DNA of 64,000 nucleotides from contig JBDWUA010000020.1 of assembly GCA_039984715.1 (NCBI GenBank), forward strand, positions 62,001-126,000. The letters run 5' to 3'. The translations under genes and the position numbers were made by a program. The stretch comes from JABSSA01 sp039984715. GTDB taxonomy: Bacteria; Pseudomonadota; Alphaproteobacteria; Rhodobacterales; Rhodobacteraceae. Below are positions 7,777 to 15,542 of the stretch, piece after piece. Numbering within the stretch: position 1 is the stretch's first letter; each line of letters opens with the position of its first letter. A model generated the notes under the pieces. That model was not told the DNA's origin, ran no database searches, and saw only the letters and a program-made list of their open reading frames with translations.

Positions 7777-9062
7777 CCCGAAATTCCGACATTAAATCAA
7801 TAAACTGTAACTCATGTGGCGCAGGTTTGGATGTTCTTGGCGGTGGCCGAGTGCAAGTCATGGTATGCGGCTATTGCGGATCCGAACTGGATGCCCAAGA
7901 CAATTTTGCGGTGCTTCGTCAATTTACTGATCTCAAACGCCCCAATTCTCCTTTTTCGATTGGCATGACGGGTGAAATTGATGGGGTGTATTTTACCGTC
8001 ATCGGCACGCTAGGCATGATGGAACGATGGCAAGGGCGGGTTTGGACTTGGGTCGAACATCAATTATTTTCACCAACTCATGGCTATGCTTATCTGACAG
8101 TTGAGGACGGAAAACTAAGTTTTACACGCCGCTATCGTGGCTATACCCGACCAGCTTGGATCACCCCTACTAGGGTTGAAATAGCAGAGGCACGCCCAAC
8201 GGTGCGTAACTCTGAAGGAACGTTTTCGTATTTCGAAACGTCAACGGCCGAGATTAGTTTCGTCGAAGGCGAATTCAATTGGCGCCCCGAAATTGGCGCA
8301 ACAACGACAAGCGTTTCAATGCTGGGCGACGCTGCGATGCTCGACTTCAGTAAATCTGCGACTGAAGAAGAAATCTTGCGCACAGAGTATGTGTCAGCGG
8401 CAGAAGTATACGCATCCTTCGGTGTTAATGACCCACCAAAGCCCACGGGTTTCAATGTCCTAAAGCCCTTTGTGCCTGGACTTCATCAAAGATTTTTCGT
8501 GATTTCATCAATTGCTTTCGCCGTGATTGCGCTCGTTATGTCTGTTGCCCTCATCGGGTCATCGAGTAGTCGGTCTGCCCAGAACTGGACATTCAAACTA
8601 AGCGAACTGCCGCAAGAAACCGCTTTTGAGATTACAGAAAAGGATCGTCTTGCCCTGATCCAAGTTGGCGCTGATGTGAGTAACAGCTGGGCATTTTTAG
8701 GAGTATCCGTCACCGATCCAAAGGATGTGCCGGTATTCGCGGCCGGTCGCACCGTGGAACGCTATTCCGGCCGCGATAACGACGGCGCATGGAGTGAAGG
8801 ACGTAAGACCTCAGCTCTGCGATTCATACCCCGTCAGACCGGCACCTATAAGGTTGAAGTCGACGTGTTAGAGGCTGATACATGGTTGCGTCAGGGACCC
8901 CCAGCTGTCAACGTGACCTTACGCTTGCAACAAGGCGTAACGAATGGTCGTTGGTTGCAATTCGTCGCCTTGATCTTTGCGCTTTTTGGCATCTATCACA
9001 TCGCACGCCCCGCTTATCACCAATATCGACGGATGCGTCACAGCGATTGGAGTGATGACTAA
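7773..9062 (+). CDS. DUF4178 protein with zinc ribbon and two membrane segments
   Basis: Protein of 429 residues starting at TTG, which overlaps the previous stop. A zinc ribbon uses Cys12, Cys15, Cys32 and Cys35. A DUF4178 domain follows at about residues 60-210. Two membrane helices (about 245-267 and 395-413) flank a roughly 120-residue segment likely to face the periplasm, containing a VSVTDPKDVPVF-type beta structure. So the DUF4178 and zinc ribbon would sit in the cytoplasm and a sensor- or receptor-like domain outside. Two non-identical DUF4178 proteins side by side suggest a heteromeric complex. The function is unknown. Confidence 0.75.
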   Translation: MTRNSDIKSINCNSCGAGLDVLGGGRVQVMVCGYCGSELDAQDNFAVLRQFTDLKRPNSPFSIGMTGEIDGVYFTVIGTLGMMERWQGRVWTWVEHQLFSPTHGYAYLTVEDGKLSFTRRYRGYTRPAWITPTRVEIAEARPTVRNSEGTFSYFETSTAEISFVEGEFNWRPEIGATTTSVSMLGDAAMLDFSKSATEEEILRTEYVSAAEVYASFGVNDPPKPTGFNVLKPFVPGLHQRFFVISSIAFAVIALVMSVALIGSSSSRSAQNWTFKLSELPQETAFEITEKDRLALIQVGADVSNSWAFLGVSVTDPKDVPVFAAGRTVERYSGRDNDGAWSEGRKTSALRFIPRQTGTYKVEVDVLEADTWLRQGPPAVNVTLRLQQGVTNGRWLQFVALIFALFGIYHIARPAYHQYRRMRHSDWSDD

Positions 9063-9218
9063 ATGATCGCGCGCGCAATATTCATTATTCTGGCAGTGTG
9101 TGCGTTGGGTGGCGGGTACTACCTGTCGATCAACAGCGTATGGCAAGAAAGCAAGGACTTGGATCGATCTGTACGGATTGGCGGAGTTGGCGGCGGTATA
9201 AATGGCCGCGTGAAATAG
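9063..9218 (+). CDS. 51-residue membrane-anchored peptide
   Basis: ATG immediately follows the stop of the DUF4178-membrane gene with no spacer. The peptide has one N-terminal hydrophobic helix (about residues 3-22, AIFIILAVCALGGGYYL) and a short polar tail with a glycine-rich end (GGVGGGINGRVK). It could be a single-span protein or a secreted peptide after cleavage. Its position within a tightly packed operon, between two membrane proteins, argues that it is real. No family is recognised; it may be a small subunit of the DUF4178/DUF350 complex. Confidence 0.6.
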   Translation: MIARAIFIILAVCALGGGYYLSINSVWQESKDLDRSVRIGGVGGGINGRVK

Positions 9219-9228
9219 GAGACTAAAG

Positions 9229-9456
9229 TTGGAACTTTTTGCCGAAATTTCAGGAGCAGAGATACTCTCGACGCTCGTTTTTTCACTGATCGGGATCTTA
9301 ATATTATGCCTATGCTGGTGGGTGATCCGCAAGTTATCTCCATTCTCGATCATTAAAGAGATTGAGACTGATCAGAACATTGCGCTGGCGATTTTGATTG
9401 CTTCTGTATTCGTTTCATTGTCGTTGATCATCTCGGCCGTCATATTATCCCAATGA
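9229..9456 (+). CDS. DUF350 family membrane protein
   Basis: Protein of 75 residues from a TTG start, with two membrane helices (about residues 11-33 and 48-72) separated by a short loop with the IKEIETDQN motif. This is a single DUF350 repeat, the unit found in YjfL-like proteins. DUF350 proteins occur in operons with PspA-type, DUF4178 and spermidine synthase-like genes, and their activity is unknown. The stop overlaps the ATG of the aminopropyltransferase gene (ATGA). Most DUF350 proteins carry two repeats, so this minimal form probably dimerises. Confidence 0.75.
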   Translation: MELFAEISGAEILSTLVFSLIGILILCLCWWVIRKLSPFSIIKEIETDQNIALAILIASVFVSLSLIISAVILSQ

Positions 9457-10994
9457 AATCAGACGCTATGCAGAGCAATCAGGCTATCTGGTTGCTGCTT
9501 GCGACGTGGCTTGTGGCAATCGCGAGCCTGATTTACGAACTGATCGCGGCGACACTATCGAGCTACCTGCTTGGCGACTCTGTGCGTCAGTTCAGTTTTG
9601 TGATCGGTGTATTCTTGGCAACTATGGGCGTCGGTGCATGGCTCTCGCGACTCACCAGCGATGCGTTGCAAGGCTTTGTCCGGGTGCAGGTTGCACTGGG
9701 CGTCGTAGGTGGCGCACTCGCCCCGGTCGTTTACGCAGCCTATGCATTGACTGGAGAAGTTCAACTTCTTCTTTATCTGATGCTGGGCGGTGTGGGTGTG
9801 CTATCGGGCATGGAAATTCCGTTAATTGCGCGTGTTCTTAAAGACATCGGAGCCACACAATTTCGGTTCGAAAACGTGCTTAGTGTGGATTATCTTGGCG
9901 CGTTGATTGCGTCGTTGGCGTTTCCACTTTTCATTGTGCCGCACCTTGGTCTGATGTCTGCAAGCCTAGTGTTCGGCTGCCTCAACTTGGTTGTGGCGGG
10001 CGTTTCCATTGCCATGTTCCGGGATCAGATCAATTCCACCCTCAAGATTGTATGCGCAGGTGCATTTGTTCTGATGGTGGCTGGGCTCGTGCAATCGGAA
10101 CGGCTGGTGTCTGTGGCAGATGCCGCATTGTTTCAGGATGACCTGATTTTATCAGAAACCACGCCCTATCAAAACATCGCCGTAACGCGTTTTCGGGATC
10201 GCACACGCTTGTTCCTCGATCATTCGATCCAATTCGATTCTGCGGACGAGTATCGCTATCATGAAATGTTGATCCATCCTGCACTTGCACAGGCCTCGCG
10301 ACATGAGGACGTGTTGATACTTGGCGGCGGCGACGGCATGGCAGCACGCGAAGTGTTGAAATATGAGGATGTGGCGCAGGTCACGCTTGTTGACCTTGAT
10401 CCACGTGTCACCGAGCTATTTCGTGATCATGCCCAACTAAAACACCTGAATGATGGGTCCCTGTCTGACCCACGGGTCAGTATCATCAATCAAGATGCCT
10501 GGACTTTTACCGAAGAAACCGATGCAATTTTTGACATCATCATTGTTGATCTACCCGATCCCAAAAATTTATCGCTGTCAAAGCTGTACACGACAGAATT
10601 CTACGCGATTCTGATCGAACGATTGTCACCGCGCGGCGTTCTCGTGACCCAAGCCGGTTCACCTTTCTTTGCGCGACAGGCGTTTTGGTCGATCATCGAA
10701 ACATGGGAAGACACGCGGAACCCCATGAGAGCTTTACATCCTTTGTATGTGCGTCCTTACCGTGCCTATGTCCCCAGTTTTGGGGAATGGGGCTTTGTGC
10801 TTGTGTCACCTTATGAGCCTGCCCAACGTGATTTGGTTTGGCCGCAGGGGCTGCGTTACCTCACATCAGAAATCTGGCTGCAGTCGCAGATTTTTGCCGC
10901 CGACACTGACCGTGTTCCCGCTGACATAAACACCATTCAATCTCACGCGCTGGTCAATTATTATCAACATGGTTGGGATGCGTGGTTTGAATAA
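9453..10994 (+). CDS. membrane-fused polyamine aminopropyltransferase (spermidine synthase-like)
   Basis: Protein of 513 residues. Seven or so membrane helices occupy residues 10-210, then a cytoplasmic spermidine-synthase domain covers 225-480. Visible motifs are Tyr239-Gln240, DEYRYHEML at 265-273, the nucleotide loop GGGDG at 291-295, the acidic VDLD at 313-316, Asp348 and the catalytic-site segment VDLPDP at 365-370. These are the residues that bind decarboxylated AdoMet and the amine, so the enzyme looks active. Membrane-fused forms are known but their amine acceptor and purpose are not settled. It lies downstream of DUF4178 and DUF350 genes and convergent with speD, which would supply its co-substrate. 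Confidence 0.85.
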   Translation: MKSDAMQSNQAIWLLLATWLVAIASLIYELIAATLSSYLLGDSVRQFSFVIGVFLATMGVGAWLSRLTSDALQGFVRVQVALGVVGGALAPVVYAAYALTGEVQLLLYLMLGGVGVLSGMEIPLIARVLKDIGATQFRFENVLSVDYLGALIASLAFPLFIVPHLGLMSASLVFGCLNLVVAGVSIAMFRDQINSTLKIVCAGAFVLMVAGLVQSERLVSVADAALFQDDLILSETTPYQNIAVTRFRDRTRLFLDHSIQFDSADEYRYHEMLIHPALAQASRHEDVLILGGGDGMAAREVLKYEDVAQVTLVDLDPRVTELFRDHAQLKHLNDGSLSDPRVSIINQDAWTFTEETDAIFDIIIVDLPDPKNLSLSKLYTTEFYAILIERLSPRGVLVTQAGSPFFARQAFWSIIETWEDTRNPMRALHPLYVRPYRAYVPSFGEWGFVLVSPYEPAQRDLVWPQGLRYLTSEIWLQSQIFAADTDRVPADINTIQSHALVNYYQHGWDAWFE

Positions 10995-11019
10995 CCTGTA
11001 ATCGCCTTGACGAGAAAAC

Positions 11020-11370
11020 CTATTGATCCTTTTGACCACGGCTAATTTTTGTAACTTTACTGTGCGTGGCATTAAACGCCGCCTCAATGACCGTGATCGC
11101 AGGATCAGGTGACAAACCACCGCAAAGGAAAATATCTACTGCAGCAAAGCTGGTTTCGGGCCAAGTATGTATAGAAATGTGCGACTCTTTCAGCAGCACC
11201 ATTCCAGTAATCCCAGCGCCTCCACCAAAGACGTGAAAATTTTGCTCTAACACTGTCGCCCCGACATCATGAGCAGCAGTCAGTAATGCGTCGCGCACAA
11301 CACCTAAATCATCCAAGAATTGCGCGGCGTATAAGTCCAGAAGTACATGAGTTCCAGGTGCAAATTGCAT
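11020..11370 (-). CDS. speD: S-adenosylmethionine decarboxylase proenzyme (SpeD)
   Basis: Short bacterial pyruvoyl enzyme of 116 residues. The self-cleavage motif KESHISIHTWPE places the pyruvoyl-forming Ser63 after Glu62. His68 and Cys83 are at the same positions as the processing and proton-donor residues of the Thermotoga enzyme. It makes decarboxylated AdoMet for aminopropyl transfer, which fits the convergent aminopropyltransferase gene ending only 25 nt away. Some SpeD homologues have shifted to ornithine or arginine decarboxylation, which motif reading cannot exclude. The ATG lacks a strong ribosome site. Confidence 0.88.
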   Translation of the reverse strand: MQFAPGTHVLLDLYAAQFLDDLGVVRDALLTAAHDVGATVLEQNFHVFGGGAGITGMVLLKESHISIHTWPETSFAAVDIFLCGGLSPDPAITVIEAAFNATHSKVTKISRGQKDQ

Positions 11371-12010
11371 ACAATTAGTCCAATAGAGATCGTGTGATCG
11401 TTAATCCTAAATTTGATCACAACACAATCCGGGTATCGACGAGGATCGATGAGATTACCTATTTTGCGGGAATTTCGTTTTTCATAGCCCATCACTCTTG
11501 TGCCAAACATCCGACAACTTGGGGCGTGATCGGCTTTGGTTGCGTTGAGGCGATTTAGTCGCCCCTTCCCCCAACAAAAGTCAAATTTGTGCTCCTAATA
11601 CCAGGTATTCGCCTTTGCAGCGAATGTCATGTGTGGGGGCTCCTGCATAACAAGACATTTCTGATCAGATTTGTGCACTTGTCAGAAGCAGTCATGTGTT
11701 CCCGCTGCCCAGCAGTGGTTTGCTTGCAAACCATGAAATCGGCCTGTTTGCGCGATTTTGACCGCTGGCCCTCCCTCTCGGGACATTGCTTTGCAATGCC
11801 CTGCCGGGCAGTGGATGGGTTCCGCAATCCAAGTCCCTTACAACTTAACGGGCTATGACGCCCGGGACATTCGACGGGGTGTCTTGGTTTTGGCGACAGA
11901 CTTATGCACAGTGTTCGGCACTATTTCTGTGCTTATACTGTACTCAACGAGTACCACAAACCGAAGGACCGGCTAATCCGAGCATAAATTGTTGTTTTCA
12001 TTGTTAAAAA
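11371..12010. other. long non-coding gap between speD and tRNA-Thr
   Basis: About 640 bases. A 68-codon open frame on the minus strand (11304-11510) overlaps the speD start but has no ribosome site and no recognisable features. A hairpin GGGACATTGC-ttt-GCAATGCCC lies at 11780-11801. TTTGCAGCGAATGTCATG at 11614-11631 resembles, in reverse orientation, the repeated block at 4642-4660. A short palindrome TACTC-aac-GAGTA is near 11940. The speD promoter and the 3' flank of the tRNA must lie here. No gene is supported. Confidence 0.4.
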
Positions 12011-12086
12011 TGGTGCCCCCACACGGACTCGAACCGCGGACCTACTGATTACAAATCAGTTGCTCTACCAGCTGAGCTATAGGGGC
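12011..12086 (-). tRNA. tRNA-Thr (anticodon TGT)
   Basis: A complete cloverleaf of 76 nt including an encoded CCA end. The acceptor stem GCCCCTA pairs with TGGGGGC, the D arm is GCTC-AGCTGGTAGA-GAGC-like, the anticodon stem ACTGA/TCAGT carries loop TTTGTAA, and the T arm has TTCGAGT. The anticodon TGT reads ACA and related threonine codons. No duplicated 3' fragment is seen nearby, so there is no sign that the gene is in use as an integration site. Confidence 0.95.
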
Positions 12087-12204
12087 ACGGCGGCTCATGT
12101 AGCGCTAGAATCAGGCGGGCGCAAGACGAATTTTGGACAAGGGCTGGTCTTTTCTTCATCTAGGCAAGATAAAGAAGCTTCGAGCAAAGACGGAGCACGG
12201 CAAA

Positions 12205-13080
12205 ATGCAGATCGTACTTCATGCAGGTGCCCACGAAACTGAAGAAGATCGCCTGTTCAAAACCCTGTTGCGCAACAAGGAACACTTCGCTAAGCGTGGC
12301 GTTTCGATACCTGGCCCCGGTCGGTATCGCCCCCTTTTACGCGAGATGTTAGGCGCATTGGAAACCGCGCCAGCAGCAGAAGATGCGCGCGAAATACTGT
12401 TGGATGCAATTTTGGACGATGAACACGCTGACCACGTGATTCTAAGCCATTCCTACATATTTGGACCCGAACGCGCGTGTTTGCGAAACGGCGAATTATA
12501 CGCGTTGGCTCCGGAACGTATGCAATTGCTGACGCAGCTTTTCAAACATGACGAGATTACGTTGTTTATGGCCATCCGTAATCCTGCTTCGTTTTTACCC
12601 ACTCTTTACAACTCCTCCCCACAAAGTGACATGGACAGTTTTTTGCGCGGGTGTGACCCGCTCAGCATACGATGGTCGGACACGCTGAATAGCATTCGTA
12701 ATGCAGCGCCGAACGCTAATATTGTTGCTTGGTGTTTTGAAGACATGCCGCTGATCTGGGCGCAAATCGTCCGCGAGATGGCGGGCCTGGAGCATGGTGA
12801 AAAAATTGTCGGTGGCTTCGACTTGCTGTCACAAATCATGTCCCCCGAAGGTATGAAACGGTTTCGAGCGTATTTAAAAACGCACCCTGACATGAACGAT
12901 ATTCAAAAATATCGCGTCATATCAGCGTTTCTTGACAAATTTGCGCTTCAAGACGCGATTGAAGAAGAGCTTGAAGCGCCTGGGTGGACGGACGAATTGG
13001 TCGAAGATTTGACCGCCATCTATGACGATGACGTTCCACTTTGTGCGCGCATTCCCGGTGTTCAAATGATTCTGCCCTAA
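12205..13080 (+). CDS. sulfotransferase-fold protein with degenerate PAPS loop
   Basis: Protein of 291 residues. The opening MQIVLHAGAHETEEDRL is laid out like the first strand and cofactor loop of the Roseobacter sulfotransferase-like family, normally LHxGxHKTGTTxLQ. The loop residues that bind PAPS are replaced by acidic ones, so sulfotransferase activity is doubtful. The later segment ITLFMAIRNPASFLPTLYN matches the R-x-P region of the same fold (about residue 135-155). The ATG follows a GGAG ribosome site by about 9 nt; a longer frame starting 24 codons upstream lacks support. It appears to be a single-gene unit. Confidence 0.6.
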   Translation: MQIVLHAGAHETEEDRLFKTLLRNKEHFAKRGVSIPGPGRYRPLLREMLGALETAPAAEDAREILLDAILDDEHADHVILSHSYIFGPERACLRNGELYALAPERMQLLTQLFKHDEITLFMAIRNPASFLPTLYNSSPQSDMDSFLRGCDPLSIRWSDTLNSIRNAAPNANIVAWCFEDMPLIWAQIVREMAGLEHGEKIVGGFDLLSQIMSPEGMKRFRAYLKTHPDMNDIQKYRVISAFLDKFALQDAIEEELEAPGWTDELVEDLTAIYDDDVPLCARIPGVQMILP

Positions 13081-13087
13081 AGGGCGA

Positions 13088-13348
13088 TCACATTCCCAAC
13101 GCTTCTTTATACATTTCCAGAATGGCTTCTTCTTCGGCGATATCGTCGCTGTCGCGTTTGCGCAATGCAACGACCTTACGAATGACTTTGGTGTCATATC
13201 CCCGCGACTTGGCTTCTGCCATGACTTCCTTTTGCTGTTCTGAAATGTCTTTCTTTTCAGCATCCAGTCGTTCAAATCGTTCAATGAACTGACGCAGTTC
13301 CTCTGCCGTGACTCGATTGATTTCTGACATTGAGGTTTCGTCGTTCAT
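13088..13348 (-). CDS. GapR-type DNA-binding protein (DUF2312)
   Basis: Protein of 86 residues of the DUF2312/GapR family, an alphaproteobacterial nucleoid protein that binds overtwisted AT-rich DNA and assists topoisomerases during replication (known from Caulobacter). The family core is complete: VTAEELRQFIERFERLDAEK, then KEVMAEAKSRGYDTKVIRKV and a C-terminal acidic coiled coil. The ATG was chosen for its AGGAGAG ribosome site; the in-frame ATG 14 codons upstream lacks one. The gene ends 7 nt from the convergent sulfotransferase-like gene. Confidence 0.88.
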   Translation of the reverse strand: MNDETSMSEINRVTAEELRQFIERFERLDAEKKDISEQQKEVMAEAKSRGYDTKVIRKVVALRKRDSDDIAEEEAILEMYKEALGM

Positions 13349-13484
13349 TTCGCTCTCCTGACTTGCATCGCTGCTGGATAACGAGGCCATCGCTGCACTT
13401 CAAGTGGTGTCGCAACCAGTGGCCGATAAGCCGCCACGTGGGCTTGGCCTTGCGTCCGTGCGACGCTTTGGTTAGGCCGCTGGT

Positions 13485-13709
13485 ATGACAATCTTTGATT
13501 TCCTAATTACGTTGGGCGCATCCTTGACCCTGCTAGGCTTTATCGGCCTTGTCTGGTGCATCCTGCGTGTTTGGCGTGCGCGCCGGGCTCAACTGCCCGA
13601 CGACGAAATGCGCGCAGTTTTGCAAAAAACGCTTCCAATGAACCTTGGGGCGCTGGCCATATCGGTTTTGGGGCTGATGTTGGTCATTATTGGGATATTT
13701 TTGGCTTAA
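13485..13709 (+). CDS. small two-helix membrane protein
   Basis: Protein of 74 residues with two membrane segments (about residues 5-28 and 52-73) joined by a basic and acidic cytoplasmic loop (RVWRARRAQLPDDEM). No family function is known to me. It precedes the DUF442 gene on the same strand with a 51-nt gap and may be co-transcribed. The hairpin-like topology with positive charges after the first helix is normal for an inner-membrane protein with both ends outside. Confidence 0.6.
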   Translation: MTIFDFLITLGASLTLLGFIGLVWCILRVWRARRAQLPDDEMRAVLQKTLPMNLGALAISVLGLMLVIIGIFLA

Positions 13710-13760
13710 GTCGACACGCGCACTGTGGACAGCTCAGGCGCGCTGTTTTAAGTCATCCGC

Positions 13761-14198
13761 ATGGATATACGCCAGATTACCCCGACTTATTTCGTTGCGC
13801 CGCAAATTGATTCAGCTGATATGGCTGATCTAGCCGCCGCTGGAATTAAACTGATCATAGCCAATCGTCCCGACAGTGAAGTACCAAGTACGCATCAGGC
13901 CGACGCAATGGAAACCGCAGCACGCGCTGCTGGAATTGATTTTGTTCGGCTCCCCCTGACTCACCAAACAATGACACCAGAAATTGTCGGTCAGCAATCC
14001 AGCCTCATTTCTGAGGCCGATGGGGTGGTTTTGGCATATTGTGCGTCGGGCACACGTTCGACAATCGCATGGGCCCTTGGTGAAGCACAACAAGGCACGC
14101 TAACCTCAGATGAGATTATGTCTGCAGCGCAAAGTGGCGGTTACGATTTGCAAAATATGCAACCGACTATTGACGCCCTAATGGGACAGCGCGGCTGA
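13761..14198 (+). CDS. DUF442/TIGR01244 phosphatase- or sulfurtransferase-like protein
   Basis: Protein of 145 residues of the TIGR01244 family (DUF442, related to the N-terminal domain of beta-lactamase hydrolase-like proteins). The catalytic loop CASGTRST (about residues 94-101) matches the C-x5-R signature of dual-specificity phosphatases and rhodanese-like enzymes. The opening block with NRPDSE and a GIDFVRLPLT strand are typical. Family members have been linked to sulfide metabolism or phosphatase activity. With no sulfide genes nearby, the substrate cannot be assigned. Confidence 0.78.
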   Translation: MDIRQITPTYFVAPQIDSADMADLAAAGIKLIIANRPDSEVPSTHQADAMETAARAAGIDFVRLPLTHQTMTPEIVGQQSSLISEADGVVLAYCASGTRSTIAWALGEAQQGTLTSDEIMSAAQSGGYDLQNMQPTIDALMGQRG

Positions 14199-14231
14199 TT
14201 GGCAAAACTCGGTCCGAATGAAGCGTCGATT

Positions 14232-15461
14232 TTAGGCGGTTTTTAAGTCCGGTAAGTCGCCTAGGTCAGGAAGATCATTTAGTTCGGGTAAATCTGCTAG
14301 GTCGGGGAAATCATCCAACTCTGGCAGGTCTTCCATTGATGGAATGCCATCAGCGGGTGCCGTATCTTCCCCGCCGTCCAACATGCCCGGCAAGTCGGGC
14401 AGATCAGGTAAACCACCGCCAGCCGGTTCAAGGTCCAGCAAACCAGGCAATTCCAATCCACCATCGTCAGAAGGCAAATCAAACCCACCCGAAGATGGTG
14501 TTTCAGATATGTCAGTGACTTCGGGCAAATCCAAGTTATCCCGGTCGGCGCCCCGACGCATCGGTTGCGTATCGTACGCAGGTGCGTGGACTGGACGGAC
14601 AGCCCTTTGCCCTTCAACCTGCCCTAACTTTCCTTCGCCCAAGAAACGACCATTTGATCCCATTATCTTGACGTTTGGAAAGGTGTCCGGCGGCAAAGCC
14701 AATGCTTGCCCGGGGGCCAATTGCTGTAATTGACTGATCGGCATTCGGATTGTGCCCAATGTAATACTCAATTCCGCATTCAGCTTCATCAGGCTTTTGG
14801 TCAAATCCGGCGGCGGCATTGCGTTGTCGTCATCGTCGACCTCGGCGTCCGAACCAGTCAGGTCGCTGTCTTCGACATGAGGCAAGATCAGCGTTAATTC
14901 GCCCTGTCGCGCCCCTTTGAACAAATCCAATGTCATTTTTAAAGATGTGTATTCCAGCGCTTCCAATGCCATCTTCACGGCGCGCAATTCTTCTGCCATG
15001 ACGCCGAACTGATACCCGGACAACAGGCGAATATCATCAGGGAGCTCAAGGATTTTTGGAATGCGCGTCAACAATTCATCCACAAACGGAGCCGTCAATG
15101 CGGCATCCGTCTGCGTCATTTGACGCTCTGCGTTGCTGGCTTCCAAGACACGGCCCATTGTTTGCTGTTGTACCAAACCGCCGACCAAAGAGCCGTCCAA
15201 CATTGCCAATCCCGGCTGGCCGTGTGGGCCATCCAACAGCAACAAAAGGCAATCCTCTTTGATGCGCTCTTCCAGATCCGCGTTGTTAAAAACCTCTGCG
15301 GAAATAGCCAAAGCAGCCAACGGAAGCTGCAACAAGTCTTCCGCAGTCTTCGCGGCAGTAACGCGCACAGCCTTTTGGATCGTCATGGCCCGTGCCAGAT
15401 GATCTTCCCGGCCTGCCGCGGCTTTCCGCTTCAGGAATGTATTTGATGTGGCTTCGCCCAT
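14232..15461 (-). CDS. FliM/FliN-family (SpoA-domain) protein with acidic repeat tail
   Basis: Protein of 409 residues. The middle (about 45-215) resembles the FliM core, and a SpoA/FliN-type C-domain runs from about 225 to 292 (LNAELSITLGTIRMPISQLQQL, then VKIMGSNGRFLGEGKLGQVEG in part). The last 100 residues are low-complexity and acidic, ending in five successive six-residue repeats of the form LPDL-x-D. FliM and FliN form the flagellar switch C-ring, but no flagellar genes lie in this window. The tail is unusual and may be a docking segment. It could serve motility from a distance or a non-flagellar complex. Confidence 0.72.
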   Translation of the reverse strand: MGEATSNTFLKRKAAAGREDHLARAMTIQKAVRVTAAKTAEDLLQLPLAALAISAEVFNNADLEERIKEDCLLLLLDGPHGQPGLAMLDGSLVGGLVQQQTMGRVLEASNAERQMTQTDAALTAPFVDELLTRIPKILELPDDIRLLSGYQFGVMAEELRAVKMALEALEYTSLKMTLDLFKGARQGELTLILPHVEDSDLTGSDAEVDDDDNAMPPPDLTKSLMKLNAELSITLGTIRMPISQLQQLAPGQALALPPDTFPNVKIMGSNGRFLGEGKLGQVEGQRAVRPVHAPAYDTQPMRRGADRDNLDLPEVTDISETPSSGGFDLPSDDGGLELPGLLDLEPAGGGLPDLPDLPGMLDGGEDTAPADGIPSMEDLPELDDFPDLADLPELNDLPDLGDLPDLKTA

Positions 15462-15542
15462 CGCCTCCGCCGCTTAGCGACCCAATAAGAATTTTGAATA
15501 CCGTGGAACCGTTACCAACATCTTTATCGCGGCGCGAATTCC

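Noticed and set aside
11304..11510. 68-codon minus-strand frame overlapping the speD start, as a possible regulatory upstream frame
   Set aside because: No ribosome site before its ATG, and its frame continues out of phase into speD. Upstream frames are known for eukaryotic AdoMet decarboxylase mRNA but nothing here supports one.
12011..12086. tRNA-Thr as the attachment site of a genomic island
   Set aside because: No integrase gene and no direct repeat of the tRNA 3' end is found nearby.
14344..14733. 129-codon plus-strand frame inside the FliM/FliN-like gene
   Set aside because: It is the antisense image of the repetitive acidic tail and its biased base use; proline- and serine-rich with no features.
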